The translations under genes and the position numbers were made by a program. From NCBI GenBank assembly GCA_017461505.1, contig JAFTXV010000007.1, positions 310,001 through 374,000 of the forward strand: a DNA stretch of 64,000 nucleotides, read 5' to 3'. Below are positions 17,902-26,104 of this stretch, in pieces. The notes below the pieces were generated by a model that was given only the letters and a program-made list of their open reading frames with translations, did no database searches and was not told the origin of the DNA. This DNA comes from Paludibacteraceae bacterium (GTDB lineage: Bacteria; Bacteroidota; Bacteroidia; Bacteroidales; Paludibacteraceae). How positions within the stretch are numbered: the first letter of the stretch is position 1; every line of letters begins with the position of its first letter.

Positions 17902-20838
17902 CTATCCTGAGTTCTGGAGCAACTCACCTACGAAATACACACCAGCGTTTTCCCATTCTCCCCAAACGGTATCTTGACCATTCATTGTATATTCGCGTCC
18001 TTGCACATTGCATCGGAAAATAGGGTTACCAGTCTCATTTCCGCTTCCACCCCATCCTTGAGGTGTAGGATTACAGAACCATGCAGAGCAATAGAGTGTT
18101 TGTCCTGAGCATATCACTGCCTTAGTAGATAGCGTTGCCACTAATCCAGGCTCCATAGTTCCATCTACGTAAAGCGACTTTCCGCTGAATGGTGCTTGAT
18201 TGGCCCATCCTTTTCCAGGATTACTATCTACAACAGTATATTCACCATAGAAGGGGAATACACCTTGATCTGCACCACGCTTAAAGTTAGTTGTGTTAAG
18301 AGGATTTACATTATATACGTATCCATATGAGGTATAGTCCCAAGGGAGATGGGAATCATATTCATCAAAGTTGATGTATGCCAATTGATTATATTGGCTC
18401 CTTATACGTTGTTGAGTAATGATGGTAATTGTGGTAGGTCCTTGTTTCTCAATGTTTACAAAATCCACCACAAAACGAGCAATGCGTAATTCTCCATGTT
18501 TACTATCCAAAGGCTCCGCGGTTAACGTATATACTTGTGTCGCTGGATAATTATCAGAAGACACTCGCAGATAATCTAACTCTGCAGTGTAGTTTGGAGT
18601 AAATGGCGCTCCATCCACTTTCCAAACGAGATCGTTTTTGTCTATACGTTTAAAATTGCCACTTTGGTCCTCGTAAAAATAGCACATTTCAGATGTATGC
18701 GAACGTACTTTGCTATGGCGGTATTCTGTAGAAAGCAGTATTTGTTTTCCTGCGGGGGCTTGGTAGTGATACTCCTCAAGGTATTTGTCATTCTCCAACT
18801 TTGCGAACTTATCCGCTATTTCGCTTGCGGGAAGGAGGTGGAAGAGTTGGCGATAAGAGAGGGTTGGTTCTGTAATTTCGGTAATGTGTCCGTTACTTGT
18901 CTTGATGTCATAGTCCGTATAGGCACTGACATCACACGCCATAATGTGTGCTTGCCCGTCAGCCCATCCTTTGATTCGTGGTGCTGGATTATTAGTATTA
19001 CCTTCATCTAGCACTCCGCCATTTGCTTGGTTGATGGCATAAAGACCATAAGAATATCCCTCATTACCAATAGTCTCCTTACTTTGTGGTGTATTGATCG
19101 CCGAGAATGGTTGATTATTGGCAGCTCGAGGAGATAAAATCCACGATGTAGATTGTTTTCCTTCACGTCGATCGTTGTAATATGGGTCGCCTTTTGTGTC
19201 ATAGTCATACCATCTCATATAACCTGAATATCCCGATTCTGGCAAGCGAAGTTCTATTTCCTCGTTCGGTAAGTAGTAGATGGTACGCTCGGCAGTATGT
19301 ACAAGTTGTTCGTCTCTCTCTTTATCCCATGTCTTGTCGTCATTTCCAGCACCAGATTGCGTATAAAAATGTATACCACCTTCTTTACCACGTTGGTGAA
19401 GAGGAATTGTGAACGTTCCAGAATGAGGATGCTCGGGATCAGTATTATTTGTAAAAGTACAAGTAAGTATAGAAGAACGCTTATCATCAGATTCATTCGT
19501 TTTAGCATTTACCTTAATTTTGTAATCGCCATTTCTTTGAGCCGTTAACCAGTCAGAGCCATTACCATCAAATTCGAAAGATAATGACCAATCAGTTAAC
19601 TTGATTTCTGTTGGTCTAACGGTATATTCTGCTTCGATTACTTGTTTATCTACGTTGTATAACACAGAACCATGTTGATGAACAGGAACAACATTAAATT
19701 CAACTTCTTCTGCTTCTTTTCGGAATGTATAGGTAACAGGGTTAATTGAGAAAGTTAGCGAAGGTAAATCTTCTCTATGGTATGATTTGCGCACGATACG
19801 CATGGTCTGCGTATTGACTTGACCCTTATATTTGTATTCCACCACCACATTGTCTATATAATCCACATAACGCAAAATACCTTGTACACCATCTTCTGCA
19901 AAAAGGTATTGTTGTAACCCCATTGGACTTGCGCCATTAGGAGTTATGGTGAATTGCCAAGTATCATTTGTACTTTTGGTGATACTTTCAGATAAGGTCA
20001 TAAGTGCACGACCATTTGTTTCTTGACAATTCTCAAACTTTGTTGCATCCAAATTAGAAACCTTACCGCTGCTGGATGCCCAATAAACCCTTACGTCAGT
20101 TACACCTGTTGGATCAACACCTTCTGTTTGGCGGCCAAGCAACATTTCGTTTGGACGGTTGATACACTCATAATAGGTTTCCGTTGAACTCTCCAATACA
20201 AAATCAATCGTAGTTTGTTGAGCAGTAGCTGCTGCTCCATCTTCTGCATAAGTATATTCCACCTTGGCTGGAGTGAAGTGGGCTGTACTACCACCATCTG
20301 CACCATGTTTCTCCCACTTTTCTATGTGTACATCCACGATATTACTATTCGCAGAAAGCCCAAATTGAAATGGCCACCATCCGACTTGCGCCAAATATAC
20401 CGAAACCCAGCTATACCATTGAGAATAATAGAAACGATAGTACAATTGTCCGTACGAACAAATACCTGGTTTATTTTTAGCTCCATCATTTGTTCTTGTA
20501 AAACTTAAAGTACATGGATTGGCTTGTAACTGATACGACGGACTTTGCGCATTTTCGGTTATTGCTAGATAGCGCGCAGTGGTTATATTATTTAGCGTAT
20601 ATGAATACGCCTCATTCGTCTGTATAACACCAAGTTGCCACAAGCAGTCATCATTAACATCTTCTGTGGTATATACACCACTTAAACTGGCAGCTAGATA
20701 ATATCTTTTGTCACCATTTTCATCCACCAACACACTGATTGTTACATAATCTTCATTTGTAAGATAACCATCAGATACTTGCGCTTGCAGTGCTACAAGC
20801 GACAGGATTGCAGATATAATTAGTACGAGTCGTTTCAT
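17902..20838 (-). CDS. N-terminal part of a T9SS-secreted giant protein (signal peptide, BACON-like domains)
   Basis: The 978 residues begin with a signal peptide (MKRLVLIISAILSLVALQAQ) and hold all-beta regions, including BACON-like segments around residues 370-500 (SINPVTYTFRKEAEEVEFNV; WSLSFEFDGNGSDWLTA). Near the end a carbohydrate-binding-like jelly roll starts (LYCSAWFCNPTP) and is broken by TAG at 17902-17904, right where such folds usually have a Trp (GxWQxVxF). TGG to TAG is one base change. Taken together with 14089-17850 the intact protein would have 2249 residues. The start overlaps the preceding gene by ATGA. Confidence 0.88.
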   Translation of the reverse strand: MKRLVLIISAILSLVALQAQVSDGYLTNEDYVTISVLVDENGDKRYYLAASLSGVYTTEDVNDDCLWQLGVIQTNEAYSYTLNNITTARYLAITENAQSPSYQLQANPCTLSFTRTNDGAKNKPGICSYGQLYYRFYYSQWYSWVSVYLAQVGWWPFQFGLSANSNIVDVHIEKWEKHGADGGSTAHFTPAKVEYTYAEDGAAATAQQTTIDFVLESSTETYYECINRPNEMLLGRQTEGVDPTGVTDVRVYWASSSGKVSNLDATKFENCQETNGRALMTLSESITKSTNDTWQFTITPNGASPMGLQQYLFAEDGVQGILRYVDYIDNVVVEYKYKGQVNTQTMRIVRKSYHREDLPSLTFSINPVTYTFRKEAEEVEFNVVPVHQHGSVLYNVDKQVIEAEYTVRPTEIKLTDWSLSFEFDGNGSDWLTAQRNGDYKIKVNAKTNESDDKRSSILTCTFTNNTDPEHPHSGTFTIPLHQRGKEGGIHFYTQSGAGNDDKTWDKERDEQLVHTAERTIYYLPNEEIELRLPESGYSGYMRWYDYDTKGDPYYNDRREGKQSTSWILSPRAANNQPFSAINTPQSKETIGNEGYSYGLYAINQANGGVLDEGNTNNPAPRIKGWADGQAHIMACDVSAYTDYDIKTSNGHITEITEPTLSYRQLFHLLPASEIADKFAKLENDKYLEEYHYQAPAGKQILLSTEYRHSKVRSHTSEMCYFYEDQSGNFKRIDKNDLVWKVDGAPFTPNYTAELDYLRVSSDNYPATQVYTLTAEPLDSKHGELRIARFVVDFVNIEKQGPTTITIITQQRIRSQYNQLAYINFDEYDSHLPWDYTSYGYVYNVNPLNTTNFKRGADQGVFPFYGEYTVVDSNPGKGWANQAPFSGKSLYVDGTMEPGLVATLSTKAVICSGQTLYCSAWFCNPTPQGWGGSGNETGNPIFRCNVQGREYTMNGQDTVWGEWENAGVYFVGELLQNSG

Positions 20839-21290
20839 AGGGCTTGAGATGTTTTGCGGTTACGGAAAAGTTTAACGATGATATAAGCGGCAGCCATTGC
20901 CAAGAGTGGCAACAGCATATCACCTACGGGTGAGCCAGGATTTAGCTGACCCGTAGCAGATCCATCTGGCGTCTCTTCACGGCTGCGACGTGGACCTGAT
21001 GTGATTTCGGCTGTCCATTGTGGATTGCTCAATTCTTGGGCAACCTCTTGGTGAATAGAGGTGAACGACGTGGTTTTACCCGTAGGGGAAGAAACGGGCA
21101 AGGTAATGTGGTTCCACGTGTTAGCTCGATTATAGTCATGGTGATACACCATAGACTGCTGCACAGCAGAATGAATGTGCCCCCCTCCAGACGACACTGT
21201 TTTGTAGCTGGCATCCGATGTGCGAACAGAAATGATATTACCTTGATTGGTAGATTGCATCGGAGTAAATATGTTAGCCACTGCAGACAA
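20835..21290 (-). CDS. Small protein with C-terminal PVGD-membrane-helix-basic tail
   Basis: A 151-residue protein of unknown function. Residues 1-120 are polar, Ser/Thr-rich and lack a signal peptide; the last 30 residues consist of SPVGD, a hydrophobic helix (MLLPLLAMAAAYIIVKLF) and a basic end RNRK. That three-part tail resembles sorting or anchoring signals. The start is taken as TTG at 21290 because AAAGG (21300-21304) lies 9 nt before it; ATG at 21260 is an alternative. Its stop overlaps the ATG of the giant secreted protein, so the two are translationally coupled and probably act together. Confidence 0.7.
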   Translation of the reverse strand: MSAVANIFTPMQSTNQGNIISVRTSDASYKTVSSGGGHIHSAVQQSMVYHHDYNRANTWNHITLPVSSPTGKTTSFTSIHQEVAQELSNPQWTAEITSGPRRSREETPDGSATGQLNPGSPVGDMLLPLLAMAAAYIIVKLFRNRKTSQAL

Positions 21291-21340
21291 AATGAAATAC
21301 CTTTAAGTAATTGAAAATCGCAAAAAGCGCAATTTGGGTG

Positions 21341-21371
21341 CAAAGATAGTGGTTTTTTTGCAAAAAAACAA
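21341..21371 (-). promoter_or_regulatory. Promoter of the 21290-10127 gene group
   Basis: Minus strand -7 box TATCTTTG at 21341-21348 with TTG at 21369-21371, spacing 20 bp. No comparable box is seen before the downstream genes, so the group may be one long transcript. Confidence 0.7.
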
Positions 21372-21507
21372 GAAAAGTGCGTTTTTTTTGAAATTTTAAG
21401 ATAACTTGATAAAAATACTAGCACCACAACTCTACCTCCAAACCTAGGGGTTAGTCGGTGTATTCCTTGCGAATGGTACGGTAATTCTTCGGTAAAGGTA
21501 CGGGAAT

Positions 21508-21571
21508 CACTAACTAATAACTAACTAATCACTAACTAATCACTAAGTAATCACTAAGTAAAGGTAAGTAA
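21508..21571. repeat. Composite CGGTAA / CACTAACTAAT repeat, copy 1
   Basis: Units of CACTAACTAAT (11 bp, with AACTAACTAAT and CACTAAGTAAT variants) end in TAAAGGTAAGTAATTGATAG. Two more intergenic regions carry the same arrangement ending in AAAGGTATGTGAT. Confidence 0.85.
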
Positions 21572-21580
21572 TTGATAGGT

Positions 21581-21660
21581 GAATATCGGTTAATGACGGT
21601 GAATGGCGGTGAATGACGGTGAATGACGGTGAATGACGGTGAATGACGGTGAATGGCAAT
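21581..21660. repeat. Eight tandem 10-bp units (GAATGACGGT)
   Basis: Units are exactly 10 bp: GAATATCGGT, TAATGACGGT, GAATGGCGGT, four times GAATGACGGT, GAATGGCAAT. Directly abuts the composite repeat and the rfbB terminator. No spacers, so not a CRISPR array. Confidence 0.9.
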
Positions 21661-21693
21661 GAAGAAAAGCGACCTGCCGAGTGGGCAGGTCGC
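21661..21693 (-). terminator. Terminator of dacB-birA-rfbB
   Basis: Minus strand GCGACCTGCC pairs with GGCAGGTCGC (21669-21693) with a 5-nt loop and runs into CTTTTCTTC. It lies 26 bp past the rfbB stop. Confidence 0.85.
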
Positions 21694-21718
21694 AGAGGAT
21701 AAAAGTACAATAATCGAG

Positions 21719-22849
21719 TTAGCGATTTTTGTACATATCGTCGTAGTACTTCTCGTAGTCACCAGAGGTGATATTGTCCATCCACTCTTGGTTGTCGAGG
21801 TACCAACGGACAGTCTTCTCAATACCCTCTTCGAATTGCAAAGATGGTTCCCAGCCCAGTTCGGCTTGGAGTTTGCGGGAATCGATAGCATAACGCATAT
21901 CGTGACCCGCACGGTCGGTGACATAAGTGATGAGGTTCATATCCTCGCCTTCAGCACGACCGAGAAGACGGTCCACTGTATTGATGACCACCTTGATGAT
22001 ATCGATATTCTTCCACTCGTTGAAACCGCCGATATTATACGTTTCAGCCACAGTACCTTGGTGGAAAATGAGGTCGATAGCTCGTGCATGATCCTCTACA
22101 TATAGCCAGTCGCGCACGTTCTCTCCCTTGCCATAGACTGGCAATGGTTTGCGGTGGCGGATATTATTGATAAACAGCGGAATAAGTTTCTCTGGGAATT
22201 GGTATGGACCGTAGTTATTGGAGCAGTTGGTGACGATAGTAGGCATACCATAGGTATCGTGGAAAGCACGCACGAAGTGGTCGCTACTTGCCTTAGAAGC
22301 AGAATATGGGCTGTGAGGATTGTACTTGGTAGTTTCCAAGAAGAAATCTTCACCATATGCCTCGTGGTGCTCGGATGATGCTTGGGTGGAGAAGGGTGGC
22401 TCAATACCCTCTGGATGAGTCATCTCGAGCGCACCATACACCTCGTCGGTAGAGATATGGTAGAAGCGTTTGCCATCATACTTCTCAGGTTGTGCTTCCC
22501 AATAGAGCTTGGCCGCCTGCAGAAGCGAGAGTGTACCCATCACGTTGGTGCGGGCAAAAGTGAATGGATCCTTGATAGAGCGATCCACATGGCTCTCGGC
22601 TGCAAGGTGGATGATACCAGTCACGTGTTCTTCTTGCATGAGAGCATACATGGCATCAAAATCGCAGATATCAGCACGCACAAAACGGTAGTTAGGTTTG
22701 TCCTCAATGTCCTTGAGGTTTGCCAAATTGCCCGCATAAGTGAGTTTGTCCACATTGATGATGCGATAATCAGGATACTTGTTGACAAAAAGTCGTACTA
22801 CGTGGCTGCCGATGAAACCGGCGCCACCTGTAATGATGATTGATTTCAT
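21719..22849 (-). CDS. rfbB: dTDP-glucose 4,6-dehydratase
   Basis: This 376-residue enzyme converts dTDP-glucose to dTDP-4-keto-6-deoxyglucose for rhamnose and other surface sugars. It is an extended short-chain dehydrogenase: NAD loop GGAGFIGSHVV at residues 7-17, HLAAESHVDRSI at about 80-91, STDEVYGAL with the catalytic Thr-Asp-Glu, and YSASKASSDH with the Tyr/Lys pair. C-terminal RPGHDMRYAID-type motif appears as DRAGHDMRYAID. No other rhamnose genes (rfbA, rfbC, rfbD) are near. The start overlaps the birA stop (ATGA), placing it last in dacB-birA-rfbB. Confidence 0.97.
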   Translation of the reverse strand: MKSIIITGGAGFIGSHVVRLFVNKYPDYRIINVDKLTYAGNLANLKDIEDKPNYRFVRADICDFDAMYALMQEEHVTGIIHLAAESHVDRSIKDPFTFARTNVMGTLSLLQAAKLYWEAQPEKYDGKRFYHISTDEVYGALEMTHPEGIEPPFSTQASSEHHEAYGEDFFLETTKYNPHSPYSASKASSDHFVRAFHDTYGMPTIVTNCSNNYGPYQFPEKLIPLFINNIRHRKPLPVYGKGENVRDWLYVEDHARAIDLIFHQGTVAETYNIGGFNEWKNIDIIKVVINTVDRLLGRAEGEDMNLITYVTDRAGHDMRYAIDSRKLQAELGWEPSLQFEEGIEKTVRWYLDNQEWMDNITSGDYEKYYDDMYKNR

Positions 22850-23598
22850 AGTACAAATCGTATTTGTTTGAAATGATATTTTTTTTCTTCTTTATTTTGC
22901 AAACGGAGAAGCAATTCTCCCTGTTCAGTCACATTCACGAATTCCGCCAAAAAGGAATCGTCTATCCCCTCTCGCGCTATGGCAGTAGGAGTAAGATTAA
23001 CTTCACGCTCTACGTATGGGTACCATCCTTCGCGGCGATAGAGATGAGCAAGATAAGCTGCGCGGATATCCTCTGTAGGTGCAATTTCCCACGATTTCAA
23101 CGATAAAATCCACTCATTCATCAAGGATTCTACATCATAATTCTTGCCTGTAATCTCCTTCATAGAGATAGGATTGGGCGCGTTGCTTATCCAAGCCGTT
23201 TGATTCACATTCACACCAACCCCTACAATGCTATACCCCACATATCGCCCCGACAAACTATTCTCAATCAGTATGCCCACCAGCTTCTTGTCACCAAAAT
23301 AAATATCATTTGGCCATTTGATGGTTAGCTGCTCTTGTGGCAAGTATTTCGCCAATGTATCCCACAGCGCAACCGCCACCAACATCGACAATCGCCATTG
23401 CTCAGCAGCAAGTATCCCATCATATCTAAGCAATGTAGAAAATAGCAGGTTCTTCCCTTCTTCACTCTCCCATGAGTTGCCCGCTTGTCCGCGTCCTGCC
23501 GTTTGGAAGTCGGTACGGATGGTGTATAAATGGGGCAACGCATCGGAATATTGCTCGCGCAATAAGGAGGAGGTACTATGTGTTTGCTTGATATACAT
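22846..23598 (-). CDS. birA: Biotin--[acetyl-CoA-carboxylase] ligase (no HTH domain)
   Basis: This 250-residue enzyme makes biotinyl-AMP and attaches biotin to carboxylase carrier domains. The start is set at MYIKQTHSTS (23598); a longer frame reaching to 23727 would run inside dacB and has no family match. Motifs: TDFQTAGRGQAGNSWES for the adenylate loop (about residues 29-45), LTIKWPNDIYFGDKKLVGILIE, and VGVGVNVNQ. The DNA-binding HTH of E. coli BirA is absent, so it is a monofunctional ligase. It overlaps dacB by 23 bp and rfbB by 4 bp. Confidence 0.95.
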   Translation of the reverse strand: MYIKQTHSTSSLLREQYSDALPHLYTIRTDFQTAGRGQAGNSWESEEGKNLLFSTLLRYDGILAAEQWRLSMLVAVALWDTLAKYLPQEQLTIKWPNDIYFGDKKLVGILIENSLSGRYVGYSIVGVGVNVNQTAWISNAPNPISMKEITGKNYDVESLMNEWILSLKSWEIAPTEDIRAAYLAHLYRREGWYPYVEREVNLTPTAIAREGIDDSFLAEFVNVTEQGELLLRLQNKEEKKYHFKQIRFVL

Positions 23599-24955
23599 TG
23601 AGCAGATATTGTTCGATGATGCGTTGTAGTTTTTTGCTTTTGCAGTTGGCGCTATTAACCATGACGGCAAAGACCCACACCCGTCCGTCGGGAAGGAAGA
23701 TATAACCCGCATAGTTTTTGGTGCCACCTATGGTGCCACTCTTGGCACAGACCTTTCCGTGGAGCGGTGTCCCCCGCAAGAAAGAGCTGAGGGTGCCACT
23801 CTCGCCACTACAAGGAAGGGTTTCGAGGAAGACATCTTTGTTTTTCGAGCCATACATATAGCGTAGTAATTGCACAAACATAGCTGGTGAGATGGCGTCT
23901 TGTGGCGCTAAACCACAGCCATCTAGTATCTTGGCTGTACGGAAACTGACACCACGATTGCGCCAGTATTCACGGATGAAATCGGTGGAATTGTGAATAG
24001 AGCAAGGCAATGTATATTTCGATCCAAAGATACGGAAAAGCATCTCGGCGTACAGATTGTCCGACTCCTGTTGGGTATGACGGAGTATTTCAGATAGGGG
24101 TTCGCTCTCGTGGTGAAAAAGAAGTGTACGCGAAGGAGCACGCATGGGTCGTTCGCTAAGGTAAGATTCAGTACCATCTACCGCTATACCGCTCTGGCGT
24201 AAGAGTTTGGTCAGGTCACGGGCTAGAATGAGCCCCGGATTAGGCATATCGCCACGCACACCAAAGGTCTGCTGATTGGACGGTACACTACCCACTAGGT
24301 AGCGGGTATTGCTATAGGGCACACCATGAACGAAAGCACCATCGTAGGTGATATGCGTACAGCGGATATGGTTCTCAAACTGCACCTCTGGAATTTCAGG
24401 AGTGGTATAAAGCACCTCGGCAATACTGCCCACAGCACCGCTACGAAGGACGATATTCATGGTGTTATCCTGATAGGAGAGGGCAAAGATGCCAGGAGCG
24501 TAGTAGTTACCTGCGTCTTCCCAAATCCACGATGGATTAAGTGCGTTGCCATCGAAATAACTGACATCGGCGATGACAGAGCCCGTGATATGTCGAATAC
24601 CTGCCTCACGAAGACGGCGCACCCATGTATAGAGGAAGCCCTGCTTGCCCACATATCTAGAACCGAAAGTGGGATCACCTCGCCCTTCTATATAGAGATT
24701 ACCATAGAGCGTGCCATCGGCGATATAGCCCGAATAGGTGATAGGCGTTTGGATGCGGTAGTCCCCACCCCATAACTCAAGCGCAGTGGCACCCGTGAGA
24801 AGCTTCATCGTGGAAGCTGGCGGAATAACCGCATTAGGACGATAAGCATCGATGGTATCCCCCGAATGGTAGTCACAAATCAGCACACCCATATTGGCAT
24901 CACGCGTGTCTGGGTGTGTGGTGAGTATAGATAAAATGAGTAGTAACTGAAACAT
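23576..24955 (-). CDS. dacB: D-alanyl-D-alanine carboxypeptidase/endopeptidase (PBP4, S13)
   Basis: A periplasmic penicillin-binding protein that trims D-Ala and cuts peptide cross-links in peptidoglycan. The start MFQLLLILSIL (24955) is chosen because the promoter -7 box ends 5 bp upstream; the frame could extend to 24991 but would then start upstream of the promoter. Three active-site motifs are clear: ASTMK (Ser48-Lys51), ESDNLYAEML (SxN), and AKSGTIGG (KTG-type box as KSG). Length, about 459 residues, is normal. First gene of dacB-birA-rfbB. Confidence 0.95.
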   Translation of the reverse strand: MFQLLLILSILTTHPDTRDANMGVLICDYHSGDTIDAYRPNAVIPPASTMKLLTGATALELWGGDYRIQTPITYSGYIADGTLYGNLYIEGRGDPTFGSRYVGKQGFLYTWVRRLREAGIRHITGSVIADVSYFDGNALNPSWIWEDAGNYYAPGIFALSYQDNTMNIVLRSGAVGSIAEVLYTTPEIPEVQFENHIRCTHITYDGAFVHGVPYSNTRYLVGSVPSNQQTFGVRGDMPNPGLILARDLTKLLRQSGIAVDGTESYLSERPMRAPSRTLLFHHESEPLSEILRHTQQESDNLYAEMLFRIFGSKYTLPCSIHNSTDFIREYWRNRGVSFRTAKILDGCGLAPQDAISPAMFVQLLRYMYGSKNKDVFLETLPCSGESGTLSSFLRGTPLHGKVCAKSGTIGGTKNYAGYIFLPDGRVWVFAVMVNSANCKSKKLQRIIEQYLLNVYQANT

Positions 24956-24960
24956 GGCGA

Positions 24961-24992
24961 CAAAGGTACGAAAAATTTGTGATATGTGCAAA
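24961..24992 (-). promoter_or_regulatory. Promoter of dacB, nearly leaderless
   Basis: Minus strand TACCTTTG at 24961-24968 and TTTG at 24989-24992, spacing 20 bp. Only 5 bp separate the box from the ATG. Confidence 0.75.
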
Positions 24993-25000
24993 TTTTTGGT

Positions 25001-25045
25001 GGTTAGTGTTGAGAGTTTAGTGTTGAGTGTTGAGTGTTTAGATGT
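25001..25045. repeat. TTAGTGTTGAG repeats between divergent dacB and mdh
   Basis: GTTGAGAGTTTAGTGTTGAG and GTGTTGAGTGTTTAGATGTG repeat here; same family as copies before trmD, at the start of the OstA-like gene, and inside ribD. Confidence 0.75.
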
Positions 25046-25072
25046 GAGAAAAATAAAAAAAAGGGGGGATAG

Positions 25073-25104
25073 TTTGTGTATGTAAAAAAAATTTAGTAAT
25101 TTTG
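25073..25104 (+). promoter_or_regulatory. Promoter of mdh
   Basis: TTTG at 25073-25076, 20 bp, TAATTTTG at 25097-25104; leader about 45 nt. Confidence 0.75.
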
Positions 25105-25155
25105 CAGCGTAAAATAGTGAATACTTATTAACAATAACTTTAAAATACCAATTTT

Positions 25156-26097
25156 ATGTCAAAAGTAACCGTTGTAGGCGCAGGTAACGTAGGTGCTACA
25201 TGCGCAAATGTGTTGGCAGTAAAGAAAGTAGCCAGCGAAGTCGTATTGATCGACATTAAAGAGGGCGTTGCCGAAGGCAAAGCTATGGACATTATGCAAA
25301 CCGCTCAATTGTTGGGCTTTGACACCGTAGTAAAAGGTGTAACCAACGATTACAGCGCAACCGCTGGTTCAGACGTAGTAGTTATCACCTCTGGTCTTCC
25401 ACGTAAACCAGGTATGACTCGTGAGGAGTTGATTGGTGTAAACGCAGGTATCGTGAAGAGCGTTGCTAACCAAATCCTTACTTATTCACCAAACGCTATC
25501 TTGGTAGTGGTATCTAACCCAATGGATACTATGGCATACTTGACCTATAAGGCACTCGGTTTGCCACGCAATCGCGTGATTGGTATGGGTGGTGCATTGG
25601 ATAGCAGCCGCTTCAAATATTTCTTGAGCCAAAAGTTGGGTTGCAACGCTAACGAGGTAGAAGGTTTCGTAATCGGTGGCCACGGTGATACCACTATGAT
25701 TCCTATGACTCGCTATGCTACCTACAAAGGTATGCCAGTAAGCGATATGATGAGCGCAGAGGAACTCGAAGAGGTAGCAAAAGCTACTATGGTAGGTGGT
25801 GCTACATTGACTGGCTTGCTCGGCACTAGCGCATGGATGGCTCCAGGTGCAGCCGCAGCTGCTGTAGCAGATAGCGTAATCAACGACCAAAAGAAGATGA
25901 TCCCTTGCTCAGCTTACCTTGAGGGCGAGTATGGCTACAACGATATTACCATCGGTGTTCCATGTATCATCGGTAAGAACGGTATCGAGAAGATCGTTGA
26001 AATCGAACTCAACGAAGCTGAGAAAGCATTGTTCGCTGCAAGCGAAGAGGCAGTAGCTAAGACTACCGCTATCTTGAAAGAGATTAACGTACTCTAA
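25156..26097 (+). CDS. mdh: Malate dehydrogenase
   Basis: NAD-dependent malate/oxaloacetate interconversion; in anaerobic Bacteroidales it works in the reductive branch leading to fumarate and succinate. The 313-residue sequence has the Rossmann loop VVGAGNVGATCA (residues 6-17), an NAD-selecting Asp in LIDIKEG, the substrate-specificity loop LPRKPGMTR with Arg83 and Arg89 (malate rather than lactate type), and catalytic His176 in GGHGDTT. Length is typical of LDH-like MDHs. Strong promoter of its own; the serine palmitoyltransferase gene follows after 7 bp. Confidence 0.97.
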   Translation: MSKVTVVGAGNVGATCANVLAVKKVASEVVLIDIKEGVAEGKAMDIMQTAQLLGFDTVVKGVTNDYSATAGSDVVVITSGLPRKPGMTREELIGVNAGIVKSVANQILTYSPNAILVVVSNPMDTMAYLTYKALGLPRNRVIGMGGALDSSRFKYFLSQKLGCNANEVEGFVIGGHGDTTMIPMTRYATYKGMPVSDMMSAEELEEVAKATMVGGATLTGLLGTSAWMAPGAAAAAVADSVINDQKKMIPCSAYLEGEYGYNDITIGVPCIIGKNGIEKIVEIELNEAEKALFAASEEAVAKTTAILKEINVL

Positions 26098-26104
26098 TTT
26101 ATTT

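Noticed and set aside
17902..17904. Genome-wide recoding of TAG as an amino acid
   Set aside because: Other genes, such as miaA, end in TAG at the normal family length, so TAG acts as a stop here; the split gene needs a local explanation.
21508..21660. Possible CRISPR array
   Set aside because: The units are contiguous 10-11-bp tandem repeats with no unique spacers and no cas genes nearby.
22846..23727. Longer BirA with an N-terminal extension
   Set aside because: The extra 43 codons overlap the 3' coding part of dacB in another frame and match nothing in biotin ligases; the start at 23598 fits the family.
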